A stretch of 64,000 nucleotides of DNA from Clostridium sp. 12(A). GTDB taxonomy: Bacteria > Bacillota > Clostridia > Lachnospirales > Lachnospiraceae. Below the pieces are notes generated by a model that made no database searches, was not told the DNA's origin, and saw only the letters and a list, made by a program, of their open reading frames with translations. This document shows positions 1 through 7,184 of this stretch, in pieces (the stretch's first letter is position 1; each line of letters begins with the position of its first letter). The position numbers and the translations under genes were made by a program. The stretch lies in assembly GCA_000526575.1 (NCBI GenBank), contig JAGI01000002.1:2403501-2467500 (forward strand). The letters are read 5' to 3'.

Positions 1-285
1 GAAGTCGCTTATTCCGCCACGAAGGGAGGAATCAATGCCTTTACAAAAGCTCTTGCAAAGGAGCTTGCGCCCAGTAACATTCAGGTCAATGCCATCGCCT
101 GCGGTGCCATTGATACGGAAATGAATCGTTTCCTGGAAGAAGACGAACTGATTGCCCTGATTGATGAGATTCCTACCGGAAGGCTTGGGAACGCGGAAGA
201 GGTGGCTGATCTGGTGTATCACCTTGGCTATAAAAATGCTTACCTGACCGGTCAGATCATCGGTCTTGATGGCGGGTGGATCTAG
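1..285 (+). CDS. Short-chain dehydrogenase/reductase, C-terminal part (5' end outside window)
   Basis: The frame is open from the window edge to TAG at 283-285 and gives the last 94 residues of a classical SDR oxidoreductase. The catalytic Tyr and Lys are seen as YSATK near the start of the fragment, followed by the family's GGINAFTKALAKELA helix, the VNAIACGAIDTEM loop and a C-terminal TGQIIGLDGGW motif. This ending is typical of FabG-like 3-oxoacyl-ACP reductases and related sugar or alcohol dehydrogenases. The Rossmann cofactor-binding half lies upstream, so substrate and cofactor cannot be judged. It is the only plus-strand gene before 4.5 kb, so it belongs to a different unit from the genes that follow. 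Confidence 0.9.
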   Translation, partial: EVAYSATKGGINAFTKALAKELAPSNIQVNAIACGAIDTEMNRFLEEDELIALIDEIPTGRLGNAEEVADLVYHLGYKNAYLTGQIIGLDGGWI

Positions 286-297
286 ATACTGCTCTTT

Positions 298-340
298 TGC
301 CGGTATGCCTTTATGATATTTAATCAATGGTATACCGGCA
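298..340 (+). terminator. Hairpin after the SDR gene, possible terminator
   Basis: Arms TGCCGGTATGCC (298-309) and GGTATACCGGCA (329-340) pair with one mismatch, starting 13 bases after the SDR stop codon. The following run is only moderately T-rich, so termination efficiency is uncertain. The rest of the 286-587 gap shows no gene; 530-560 is very AT-rich. Confidence 0.4.
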
Positions 341-587
341 GAACTTCTCTTCGTACCATGAAGCAATCAAATCATGTAGTTATTAAAGAATCTGTTAAAT
401 CAGTTTGATTATTTCTATTATTTTCTTCTGCCACAAAGATTCCGGCTAGACTCTCATAATCGTCCCATATTAAATCATATGTTGCAATCCAACGGCTGGT
501 ACACAAAGCCAGGTACCAAAAATTATATTGTATAAAATTAAACATTATACAATTATTATATAGTGCTTATGGGAAAATGTCAACATC

Positions 588-1055
588 CTATACCTTAAAT
601 GTTGGGGAGCGCTTTTCCATCACATAATTTTTTAATGTTACACCGTTTCGCAGAATAATCTGTTCCTTTATTACCTGGTAGCCACGTGATTCAAAAAAGG
701 GTTTTGCGGTTATGGAGGCATGAGTGGTAAAACGGCGGCCCGCTCTGTGTGCTTCCAGCCTATCACAAAGGGCGGTTGCTATCCCTCGTCCCTGATGATC
801 CTTATGAACAAAAAGGCGGTCTAGGTAGCCATCTTTATCCATGTCTGCAAAACCAACAATAACTCCATCATCTTCAGCAACCAGAGTGTAATTTTCTAAG
901 AAAGAACGATTCCATTTGTTAGAATCCGTTTTTCCCGATGCCCAGGCATTTACCTGCTCTATCGTATAATCCTTTACATTGATTGTATGAACGGTTTCAT
1001 AAAAGAGTTTTATTATTTCTAAGATATCACGTTCCTCGTATTCTCTAATTTTCAT
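588..1055 (-). CDS. GNAT family N-acetyltransferase
   Basis: A 155-residue, single-domain GNAT protein. The acetyl-CoA pyrophosphate-binding motif is visible as HQGRGIATAL (around residues 87-96), preceded by the strand VIVGFADMDKDGYLDRLFV, and the fold ends with FFESRGYQV, the usual beta6/beta7 region. It resembles the YafP/ElaA-like small acetyltransferases of Firmicutes; the acceptor (amine, small molecule or protein) cannot be told from sequence. It is a single gene with its own start (MKIREYEERD). It shares direction with yajC upstream but a terminator lies between them, so it is probably expressed separately. Confidence 0.85.
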   Translation of the reverse strand: MKIREYEERDILEIIKLFYETVHTINVKDYTIEQVNAWASGKTDSNKWNRSFLENYTLVAEDDGVIVGFADMDKDGYLDRLFVHKDHQGRGIATALCDRLEAHRAGRRFTTHASITAKPFFESRGYQVIKEQIILRNGVTLKNYVMEKRSPTFKV

Positions 1056-1104
1056 AAATCACCCTCATTACTTCTCCTAACTGCTTATACGATCTGCATC
1101 TATT

Positions 1105-1144
1105 AAAAAACGCCCGGAAAAAGATATTCTTCTTCCGAACGCCC
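1105..1144 (-). terminator. Rho-independent terminator of yajC
   Basis: On the minus strand GCGTTCGGAAGAAG pairs with CTTTTTCCGGGCG through a 5-base loop, with G:U pairs, and is followed at once by TTTTTT. It lies 8 bases after the yajC stop codon. Confidence 0.8.
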
Positions 1145-1152
1145 TGATTTTC

Positions 1153-1455
1153 TTAAGCTTCTGGCTTTTCAATCTCAACGACTGCTGACTTCTGCATAGG
1201 TATTCTGCAGTTTTTATTGTTTCCGAATTCAACAATTACAGTATCTTCTGTCATATCGATGATTACACCATAAAATCCGCTGGATGTTAGTACGCTGTCA
1301 CCTACGGCAATACTGGAAAGCATATCCTGCTGTCTCTTCTTCTCTTTCTTCTGTGGTCTGATTGCGATAAAGTACATAAAGCCAAAGATTACTGCGATGT
1401 AAAGAATCCAGAACCCCATGCCCATGCTGCCGCCTGTTGCTAATAACATAACCAT
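1153..1455 (-). CDS. yajC: Preprotein translocase subunit YajC
   Basis: A 100-residue protein with the YajC layout: one N-terminal membrane helix (residues about 10-32, FWILYIAVIFGFMYFIAI), the hallmark IRPQKKEKKRQQDML right after it, then a small cytoplasmic beta domain (VGDSVLTSSGFYGVI, then IPMQKSAVVEI). YajC is an accessory of the Sec translocon that associates with SecDF. The next gene upstream on the same strand is tgt, 51 bases away; tgt-yajC is a very widely conserved pair, which supports both calls. A hairpin terminator follows directly, so yajC ends this transcription unit. Confidence 0.96.
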   Translation of the reverse strand: MVMLLATGGSMGMGFWILYIAVIFGFMYFIAIRPQKKEKKRQQDMLSSIAVGDSVLTSSGFYGVIIDMTEDTVIVEFGNNKNCRIPMQKSAVVEIEKPEA

Positions 1456-1506
1456 TTCCTCCTTATATAACGATCCGCTAAAATGCTGCGGTATCTTGTC
1501 CAGCTT

Positions 1507-2643
1507 TTAGGATTGAGCTTCCGTCATTCCGGCAAGCTTTCTTTCCTTATATTCCCCATAACACTGATTGTCAATCGCGTCACGAATCTCTTCCATCATT
1601 GTATTATAAAAATACAAATTATGCAAGACACATAATCTCATGCCGAGCATTTCTTTTGCCTTTAAAAGGTGTCTGATATAGGCTCTACTATAGGAACGAC
1701 AGGCAGGACACTGACAGCCTTCTTCTATTGGTTTGGCATCCAGCTCAAACCTACTGTTAAACAGATTCAGCTTTCCTTTGTCGGTGTAGACATGTCCATG
1801 ACGTCCGTTCCTTGAAGGATAGACACAGTCAAAGAAATCCACGCCCCGATCTACGGCTTCTAAGATGTTTGCCGGAGTTCCTACGCCCATGAGATAAGTA
1901 GGCTTATTTTCCGGAAGATAGGGAACGGTTTCGTCTAATATCCGGTACATCTCAAAATGGCTTTCTCCAACGGCAAGACCGCCAAGGGCATAGCCGTCTA
2001 AATCCATGGCAGAAATGGTTTTTGCATGAGCGATACGAATATCCTCATAGGTTCCTCCCTGGTTAATCCCAAATAAAAGCTGTTCTTTATTAATGGTCTC
2101 CGGAAGGGAGTTAAGCCTTGCCATCTCGGTGCGGCAGCGCTCCAGCCATCTGGTGGTTCTGTCCACGCTGTTTTGCATATATTCCCTGGTAGCAGGGTGA
2201 GGCGGGCATTCATCAAAGGCCATAGCGATGGTTGAGCCAAGATTTGACTGAATTTGCATGCTCTCTTCTGGTCCCATGAAGATCTTATGTCCGTCGATAT
2301 GAGACTGGAAATAAACACCTTCTTCTTTTATCTTTCTTAATCCGGTTAAGGAGAATACCTGGAATCCACCGGAATCCGTAAGGATGGGGCGGTCCCAGTT
2401 CATGAACTGGTGCAGGCCGCCAAACTGCCTGATCAGCTTATCTCCGGTACGTACGTGAAGGTGGTAGGTGTTTGACAGCTGCACCTGAGTCTTAATCTCC
2501 CGTAAATCATCGGTGGATACAGCACCTTTAATGGCTGCAACCGTGCCTACATTCATGAATACAGGGGTCTGAATGGTGCCGTGGACTGTGGTGACCTCTG
2601 CCCGTTTGGCCCTGCCATCCTTTTTTATTAAAGTATACTTCAT
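1507..2643 (-). CDS. tgt: tRNA-guanine transglycosylase
   Basis: This 378-residue enzyme exchanges the anticodon wobble guanine of tRNAs Asp, Asn, His and Tyr for preQ1 in queuosine synthesis. Visible family features are the substrate pocket DSGGFQVFSL (about residues 91-100), the catalytic aspartate in DFFDCVYPSRNGRHG (about 262-276), the GGLAVGE loop, and the C-terminal zinc site CQCPACRS with a fourth ligand in LHNLYFYN. Length and order match bacterial Tgt. It starts ATG-AAG-TAT (MKYTLIKKDG). yajC follows 51 bases downstream and the SCIFF maturase gene lies upstream on the same strand, so all may be cotranscribed. Confidence 0.97.
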   Translation of the reverse strand: MKYTLIKKDGRAKRAEVTTVHGTIQTPVFMNVGTVAAIKGAVSTDDLREIKTQVQLSNTYHLHVRTGDKLIRQFGGLHQFMNWDRPILTDSGGFQVFSLTGLRKIKEEGVYFQSHIDGHKIFMGPEESMQIQSNLGSTIAMAFDECPPHPATREYMQNSVDRTTRWLERCRTEMARLNSLPETINKEQLLFGINQGGTYEDIRIAHAKTISAMDLDGYALGGLAVGESHFEMYRILDETVPYLPENKPTYLMGVGTPANILEAVDRGVDFFDCVYPSRNGRHGHVYTDKGKLNLFNSRFELDAKPIEEGCQCPACRSYSRAYIRHLLKAKEMLGMRLCVLHNLYFYNTMMEEIRDAIDNQCYGEYKERKLAGMTEAQS

Positions 2644-2699
2644 TGATAGTCCCTTACTTTTGTTTCTGAGTTTTCAGTTACACAGCGGGTAATTAATTC

Positions 2700-4094
2700 T
2701 TATTCTTCTGCCAGCGCAGCCTTGATCATAATGGAACATTCCACCCGCTTCTTTTCCATCTCGCATCCAATATCGTATGCATCTGTAATATTACCATGGA
2801 AGTTATAGGAATTGGCTGCACAGCCGCCACTGCAATAAAATCTTGCAAAGCAGTCCTGGCATTTGTCCTTTGCATATACGTTGCAAAGCTTAAATTCATC
2901 CCGTACTTTTGTATTCAGAAGACCTTCGTCTACATTTCCAAGAAGGTAATCATCCTGTCCTACGAACTGATGGCAGGGATAGAAATCGCCCCATGGAGTT
3001 ACAGCCAAATACTCGGTACCGGAACCACAGCCGGCAAGTCGCTTTGCCACACATGGTCCCTGCTGTAAATCAATGTTAAAATGGAAGAAATTAAAGCCTT
3101 TGCCTTCTTTATGACGTTTGATGTATTCCACTGCAAGGTTGTCGTATTCTTCAAGAATCTGAGGAATGTCCTCTTCCCGAATGGCATAATACTCTTCTGC
3201 CTGTGCCACTACCGGCTCGATGGACATGCTCTTAAAGCCTAAATCTGCAAATTCCAGAACGTCTTTGGCAAAATCCATATTTTCTCTGGTAAAGGTTCCT
3301 CTGATATAATAATCCTTGTTTTCACGAAGCTTTGCAAATTTCTGGAATTTGGGTACGATTAATTCGTAGCTTCCCTTTCCGTTACGGAAAGGACGCATCT
3401 TGTCGTTGACTTCCTTACGTCCGTCGAGGCTTAAGACCACATTGCTCATTTCCTTGTTACAGTACTCCATGATTTCGTCATTTAAAAGAACGCCGTTGGT
3501 TGTCATGGTGAAACGAAAGTTCTTATTATATTCTTTCTCTTTTGAGCGTCCGTATTCAACAATCTGCTTTACAACTTCCCAGTTCATCAATGGTTCGCCG
3601 CCAAAGAAGTCTATTTCTAAGTTTTTGCGGTTGCCGGAATTTAGAAGAAGGAAATCAATCGCCTTTTTTCCTACCTCAAAGGACATGAGGGCGCGGCGGC
3701 CGTGGTATTCCCCTTCTTCTGCAAAGCAATACTGGCAAGCCAGATTGCAGTCATGAGCAATATGTAAACAGAGCGCTTTTACGACTGTCTTTCTCTTTTT
3801 AAAATCTACTATGTAATCATGGTAAACATCTTTTGAAAATAATTCCCCTGCATCGATGAGATACTGGATTTCCTCCAATGCCTCTGCGATTTCGGCTTCG
3901 GGATAAGAATCCTTTAAACGGCTTATGACTGCCTCCGTTACCTGACCGGACAGCTTTTCCGGCTTTTCCATATCAGGAATCAGTTCCTTTGCTGCGGCAA
4001 CTGCATCATACATCACCGCATCGACGGAATGGACTGCTCCGCTGTTGACATCCAAAATAATATGGAAGCCATTATTAATATATTGATGAATCAC
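2700..4094 (-). CDS. scfB: SCIFF maturase: radical SAM/SPASM thioether-forming enzyme
   Basis: A 464-residue radical SAM enzyme. An N-terminal peptide-recognition-like region (residues 1-95) precedes the [4Fe-4S]-SAM motif CNLACQYCF (about 115-123), then the GGEPLMNW and TTNG motifs of the radical SAM barrel. The SPASM/auxiliary cluster region carries CGSGTEYLAVTPWGDFYPC and CNVYAKDKCQDC followed by YCSGGCAAN and a late cysteine. This is the layout of the maturase that crosslinks Cys to Thr in SCIFF (six Cys in forty-five residues) peptides of Clostridia. The precursor gene lies directly upstream, which fixes the family. The start is GTG at 4092-4094 with AGGAG seven bases before it. Confidence 0.95.
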   Translation of the reverse strand: MIHQYINNGFHIILDVNSGAVHSVDAVMYDAVAAAKELIPDMEKPEKLSGQVTEAVISRLKDSYPEAEIAEALEEIQYLIDAGELFSKDVYHDYIVDFKKRKTVVKALCLHIAHDCNLACQYCFAEEGEYHGRRALMSFEVGKKAIDFLLLNSGNRKNLEIDFFGGEPLMNWEVVKQIVEYGRSKEKEYNKNFRFTMTTNGVLLNDEIMEYCNKEMSNVVLSLDGRKEVNDKMRPFRNGKGSYELIVPKFQKFAKLRENKDYYIRGTFTRENMDFAKDVLEFADLGFKSMSIEPVVAQAEEYYAIREEDIPQILEEYDNLAVEYIKRHKEGKGFNFFHFNIDLQQGPCVAKRLAGCGSGTEYLAVTPWGDFYPCHQFVGQDDYLLGNVDEGLLNTKVRDEFKLCNVYAKDKCQDCFARFYCSGGCAANSYNFHGNITDAYDIGCEMEKKRVECSIMIKAALAEE

Positions 4095-4142
4095 TTGTAT
4101 TCTCCTAACTTTTAGAAAAAGGTTGACCCTTTGATTGATGTT

Positions 4143-4204
4143 AGGCAGACAAGCGAAGGAACCCCTACTGTCTTAAGACCGTAGGGGCATCTGCTTCTCT
4201 GCCT
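4143..4204 (-). terminator. Two-tier hairpin between scfA and scfB, probable attenuator
   Basis: An inner perfect stem CCCCTAC/GTAGGGG (4162-4168, 4181-4187) is enclosed by an outer imperfect pairing AGGCAGACAAG with CTTCTCTGCCT. It stands 25 bases after the scfA stop and 48 bases before the scfB start. There is no immediate T-run on the minus strand, so partial termination or mRNA processing is more likely than full termination. This would give more precursor than maturase, as is common in RiPP loci. Confidence 0.55.
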
Positions 4205-4228
4205 TATGGCTGTTCTATACAGTTTTAA

Positions 4229-4375
4229 TTAGCGGTTGGTGTTCTCACAGCTCTGATTTCCTACTGTACAGGATGTCTTGCAGGCAGACTGACAGGAAGT
4301 CTGGCACTCGCCGCAGCCGCCTTTTTTCATAGATTCTTTTAATGTACTGGAACTTAATGTTTTAACGTGCTTCAT
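4229..4375 (-). CDS. scfA: SCIFF ribosomally made peptide precursor
   Basis: A 48-residue peptide. The start chosen is ATG at 4373-4375 because AGGAGGTG lies just upstream; a longer reading to 4423 has no such site. The leader MKHVKTLSSSTLKESMKK is followed by a core with exactly six cysteines, at 21, 24, 28, 32, 36 and 43, in the pattern CGEC-TSC-SAC-TSC-SC. This matches the SCIFF (six cysteines in forty-five) family that is nearly universal in Clostridia. The maturase is encoded next downstream. Known chemistry for the family is a Cys-to-Thr thioether; Thr34 and Thr37 are candidate acceptors here by position only. The biological role of SCIFF is unknown. Confidence 0.95.
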   Translation of the reverse strand: MKHVKTLSSSTLKESMKKGGCGECQTSCQSACKTSCTVGNQSCENTNR

Positions 4376-4556
4376 AAACTTACACCTCCTGTATTTACAT
4401 AATTCCTTGCGATTATACCACATGTTTTTTGACAGCGCAAGATGAATCGGCCCTGGTAAACAGGGGAAGATTGACTGAAATAGGCCAAACTCTTAGAATA
4501 TCCTCTACAGGGAGGGAATATACTGAACCATAAGACAAGATGTGAGGAGTAATCAA

Positions 4557-4916
4557 ATGGAAAAATCAAAGCTTCAGGTCACACTTAGAAATCTGCTCAT
4601 CTCCTACATACTGACCGGTATCCTGCTTGTTGTCCTGGCCTTGGCACTTTATAAATTTCAATTAAAGGAAGGCCAGATACGGCTGGGAGTCAATGCGGTC
4701 TACATCATTACCTGTCTCTTTGGCGGAATTCTCATGGGGAAAAGCATAAGACAGAGAAGGTTCTTCTGGGGACTTTTGCTGGGGCTGCTTTATTTTGTAG
4801 TCCTGCTTGCGGTCTCATTTCTTATGAGCAAAGGAATTAACGGTTCCATGAACCAGATTCTGACTACCATGGCCATCTGCGCTGCAAGCGGAACAGCAGG
4901 TGGGATGTTAAGCTAA
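4557..4916 (+). CDS. Small four-helix membrane protein, TIGR04086-like
   Basis: A 119-residue integral membrane protein. Four hydrophobic segments are visible (about residues 12-34, 44-61, 67-88 and 96-115), with short loops and a glycine-rich fourth helix (CAASGTAGGML). The size and pattern resemble the small TIGR04086 membrane family of Firmicutes, which I recall near SCIFF genes; no function is known. The ATG at 4557 is preferred over the GTG at 4542 because AGGAG lies seven bases before it. The gene is divergent from scfA, with starts about 180 bases apart, so both promoters must lie in 4376-4556. A long hairpin follows at once. Confidence 0.75.
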   Translation: MEKSKLQVTLRNLLISYILTGILLVVLALALYKFQLKEGQIRLGVNAVYIITCLFGGILMGKSIRQRRFFWGLLLGLLYFVVLLAVSFLMSKGINGSMNQILTTMAICAASGTAGGMLS

Positions 4917-5007
4917 AAAATACGTCCTGTACCTATTTATATCAAATGGTGAGAACCACATCAGTGGAGTCACCAATGATATAAGCAGGGTCAGGACGTA
5001 TTTTTTT
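4915..5007. terminator. 93-base near-continuous hairpin, probable bidirectional terminator
   Basis: AAAAAATACGTCCTG (4915-4929) pairs with CAGGACGTATTTTTT (4992-5006). Inside, TATATCA pairs with TGATATA, TGGTGA with TCACCA and CCAC with GTGG, closing on an ATCA loop. The poly-A/poly-T ends would let it terminate both the plus-strand membrane-protein gene and the minus-strand lspA, which converge here. It is much longer than an ordinary terminator. Confidence 0.8.
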
Positions 5008-5011
5008 GTTT

Positions 5012-5479
5012 TTAGCGATCCCGGAAGGTACGAATCAGTTCCACGATTAAGAAAATGGCTGCTCCCAGGAAAATAAAGATATCTCCAAGATTGAAAACCA
5101 CCTTTTTCAGCTTTCCGAACTGAAGGCTGAAATAATCGACCACGTAACGGCGTACCAATCTATCGTATAAATTGCTGATCGCGCCTCCAAGTACGAGGGA
5201 AAGAGCAAGCTTATCTGCGATTTTTCCTCTTGTTTTTAAAAGCCCGCCAAGCATTCCTCCCACAAAAGAGGCCACAGCCAGAGGTATCATCTGAACGACC
5301 TCCGGGCGGTTCTTTAAATAGCCGAAGGAAAATCCGGCATTGTGATTCTTATATAGAAGGACTTTTCCGTTGCTTCCCTTTAATTCCTTGGGAAACTGGG
5401 ATTCCTCCTGTTCTTCGATGGCACTTTTTATAAAAAGGTCCACGGCTGCCAATAATGCGATAAGACCAACAAATATCAT
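5012..5479 (-). CDS. lspA: Signal peptidase II (lipoprotein signal peptidase), divergent
   Basis: A 155-residue membrane aspartyl protease that would cut prolipoproteins after lipidation. Four membrane segments are seen (about residues 1-16, 56-80, 86-105 and 123-146). The family blocks are present in altered form: NAGFSFG for the usual NxGAAFG, GAISNLYDRLVRRYVVDYF with the first catalytic Asp region, and FNLGDIFIFLGA for the usual FNxAD. The ATG at 5477-5479 is taken as start because GAAGGAG lies eight bases upstream; a longer reading would add 15 polar residues before the first membrane segment. The divergence suggests a second LspA-like paralogue rather than the main housekeeping copy, but this cannot be settled here. 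Confidence 0.85.
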   Translation of the reverse strand: MIFVGLIALLAAVDLFIKSAIEEQEESQFPKELKGSNGKVLLYKNHNAGFSFGYLKNRPEVVQMIPLAVASFVGGMLGGLLKTRGKIADKLALSLVLGGAISNLYDRLVRRYVVDYFSLQFGKLKKVVFNLGDIFIFLGAAIFLIVELIRTFRDR

Positions 5480-5556
5480 ATCATACACTCCTTCCGCCTT
5501 TATTATCTCCAACTTGCAGGACATTTTATCCTAAGAATTTCATTCTTTCCGTTTTG

Positions 5557-6990
5557 TCAGCTTCTCATCTGTATGAACGGTCCTCCCTTTTTATCCAGGT
5601 AGGCTCTTGTTATGACAACGGAACCGATACTTGGGTCCTTTGGAATCTCATACATGATATCCAGCATGAAGTTTTCTATAATGGCGCGCAGGGCTCTTGC
5701 ACCGGTCTTTTTCTTCATTGCCTCTTCTGCAATCCACTCCAGTGCCTCTTCCTCAAAAACAAGCTGCACCTCGTCAAGCTCTAAAAGCTTTTTATATTGC
5801 TTTAAGATAGCATTCTTTGGTTCTTTTAATACGCGGATTAAAAGGTCTTTATTTAAGGATTCCAGAGTCACGGATATAGGCAGACGGCCTAAGAACTCTG
5901 GTATCATACCGAACTTTCTTAAATCTTCGTTGGTCACCTGGAAAAGTATATTGGAATCTTTTTCATAACGGTCCTTTAATTCTGCGGAAAATCCCATGGT
6001 GGATTTTTCTTTTAGCCGTTCCTTAATGATATCCTCAAGGTCCGGGAAGGCACCTCCGCAGATAAAAAGTATGTTGTCGGTACGGACAGAGGTCATGGGG
6101 GTAAGAGCATTCTTTTGATTAGAGCCTACCGGAACCTCTACGGTGCTTCCTTCTAAAAGCTTTAACAGCTCCTGCTGCACGGATTCCCCGCTGACATCAC
6201 GGCTGCTGGTACTTTTTTTCTTGGCGATCTTGTCGATTTCATCAATGAATATGATTCCCCGTTCAGCCTTGTCCACATCGTTGCCTGCGGCAGAGAGAAG
6301 CTTTGATACCACGCTCTCTATATCATCGCCTATGTAACCGGCTTCTGTTAACGAGGTGGCATCGGCTATGGCCAGAGGAACGTCTAACAGCTTTGCAAGA
6401 GTCTTCACCAGATAGGTCTTTCCGCTTCCGGTAGGACCGATCATTAAAATGTTGGATTTTTCAATCTGAACATTTCCTTCTTCATCTGTCAATCCCTTTT
6501 CTGTTAAGTAAACTCTTTTATAATGATTGTATACAGCAACTGAAATAACCTTCTTTGCCTGCTCCTGCCCAATGACGTATTCGTCAAGCTTTTGACGAAT
6601 TACATGGGGAGCCGGGATATCCTTTAGACTGATTTCAGGCTTTGCCTCCTTATCGGAACGTTTTTTAATCTTTTGTTTCTTAGGTATATCAAAATCCTGG
6701 CTGTTCAGCTTTCCAAGATCATTTAAATTCAGATTCATATATGGCATGTTGGGAATCTTACTCAGATCAAATCCGCCCTGGGTCACGGAATCAAATGCCT
6801 TTTGCATACAATCATGGCATAAATTCATGGAACCCGGCATGGAGATCATGGGTCCTGTTACTTGTTCCGATCTACGGCAGACGTAACAGAATTTTTCATA
6901 CTCATCCTGTTCCTTCTTTGTATCTTCTCCATCAGAGCCATGGACATTATTGTCTTCCATCTTCTCCTCCAGTATCTCTTTATCGTTCAA
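5557..6990 (-). CDS. clpX: ClpX-like AAA+ unfoldase with N-terminal zinc finger
   Basis: A 477-residue AAA+ protein in ClpX order: N-terminal CYVC...CHDC treble-clef zinc domain (about residues 35-65), Walker A GPTGSGKT (about 190), pore loop EAGYIGDD, Walker B IIFIDEIDKI, the RDVSGESVQQELLKLLEG block, box GGAFPDLEDII, and sensor-2 GARALRAIIE. Partner protease ClpP is not in the window. It differs from housekeeping ClpX: it is about 50 residues longer, has a lysine-rich linker after the zinc domain, and the RKH pore loop is replaced by NQKNALT. It is probably a clostridial ClpX paralogue. The start is TTG (6988-6990) with AAGGAG eight bases upstream. Confidence 0.85.
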   Translation of the reverse strand: MNDKEILEEKMEDNNVHGSDGEDTKKEQDEYEKFCYVCRRSEQVTGPMISMPGSMNLCHDCMQKAFDSVTQGGFDLSKIPNMPYMNLNLNDLGKLNSQDFDIPKKQKIKKRSDKEAKPEISLKDIPAPHVIRQKLDEYVIGQEQAKKVISVAVYNHYKRVYLTEKGLTDEEGNVQIEKSNILMIGPTGSGKTYLVKTLAKLLDVPLAIADATSLTEAGYIGDDIESVVSKLLSAAGNDVDKAERGIIFIDEIDKIAKKKSTSSRDVSGESVQQELLKLLEGSTVEVPVGSNQKNALTPMTSVRTDNILFICGGAFPDLEDIIKERLKEKSTMGFSAELKDRYEKDSNILFQVTNEDLRKFGMIPEFLGRLPISVTLESLNKDLLIRVLKEPKNAILKQYKKLLELDEVQLVFEEEALEWIAEEAMKKKTGARALRAIIENFMLDIMYEIPKDPSIGSVVITRAYLDKKGGPFIQMRS

Positions 6991-7104
6991 TCTATGTTCT
7001 CCTTCTATCTGTAATTATATACTTCCCACAGGGATATTATAATGCATTTAAAACTCTCCTACAAGTGCGGACGGGGAATTTAGATTTTTTTAATGAATGA
7101 GAAA

Positions 7105-7144
7105 ATGCGCTTTGTCCCAGCCCGCGGGCTGATTCAAAACGCAT
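7105..7144 (-). terminator. Rho-independent terminator after the htrA-like gene
   Basis: ATGCG...CGCAT arms enclose CAGCCC/GGGCTG; on the minus strand the stem is followed by TTTTCTCATT. It begins 40 bases after the htrA stop codon. Confidence 0.75.
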
Positions 7145-7184
7145 CTTCTTATTGGTTTTATATCGGGTTAAGCCTCTGTAACTT

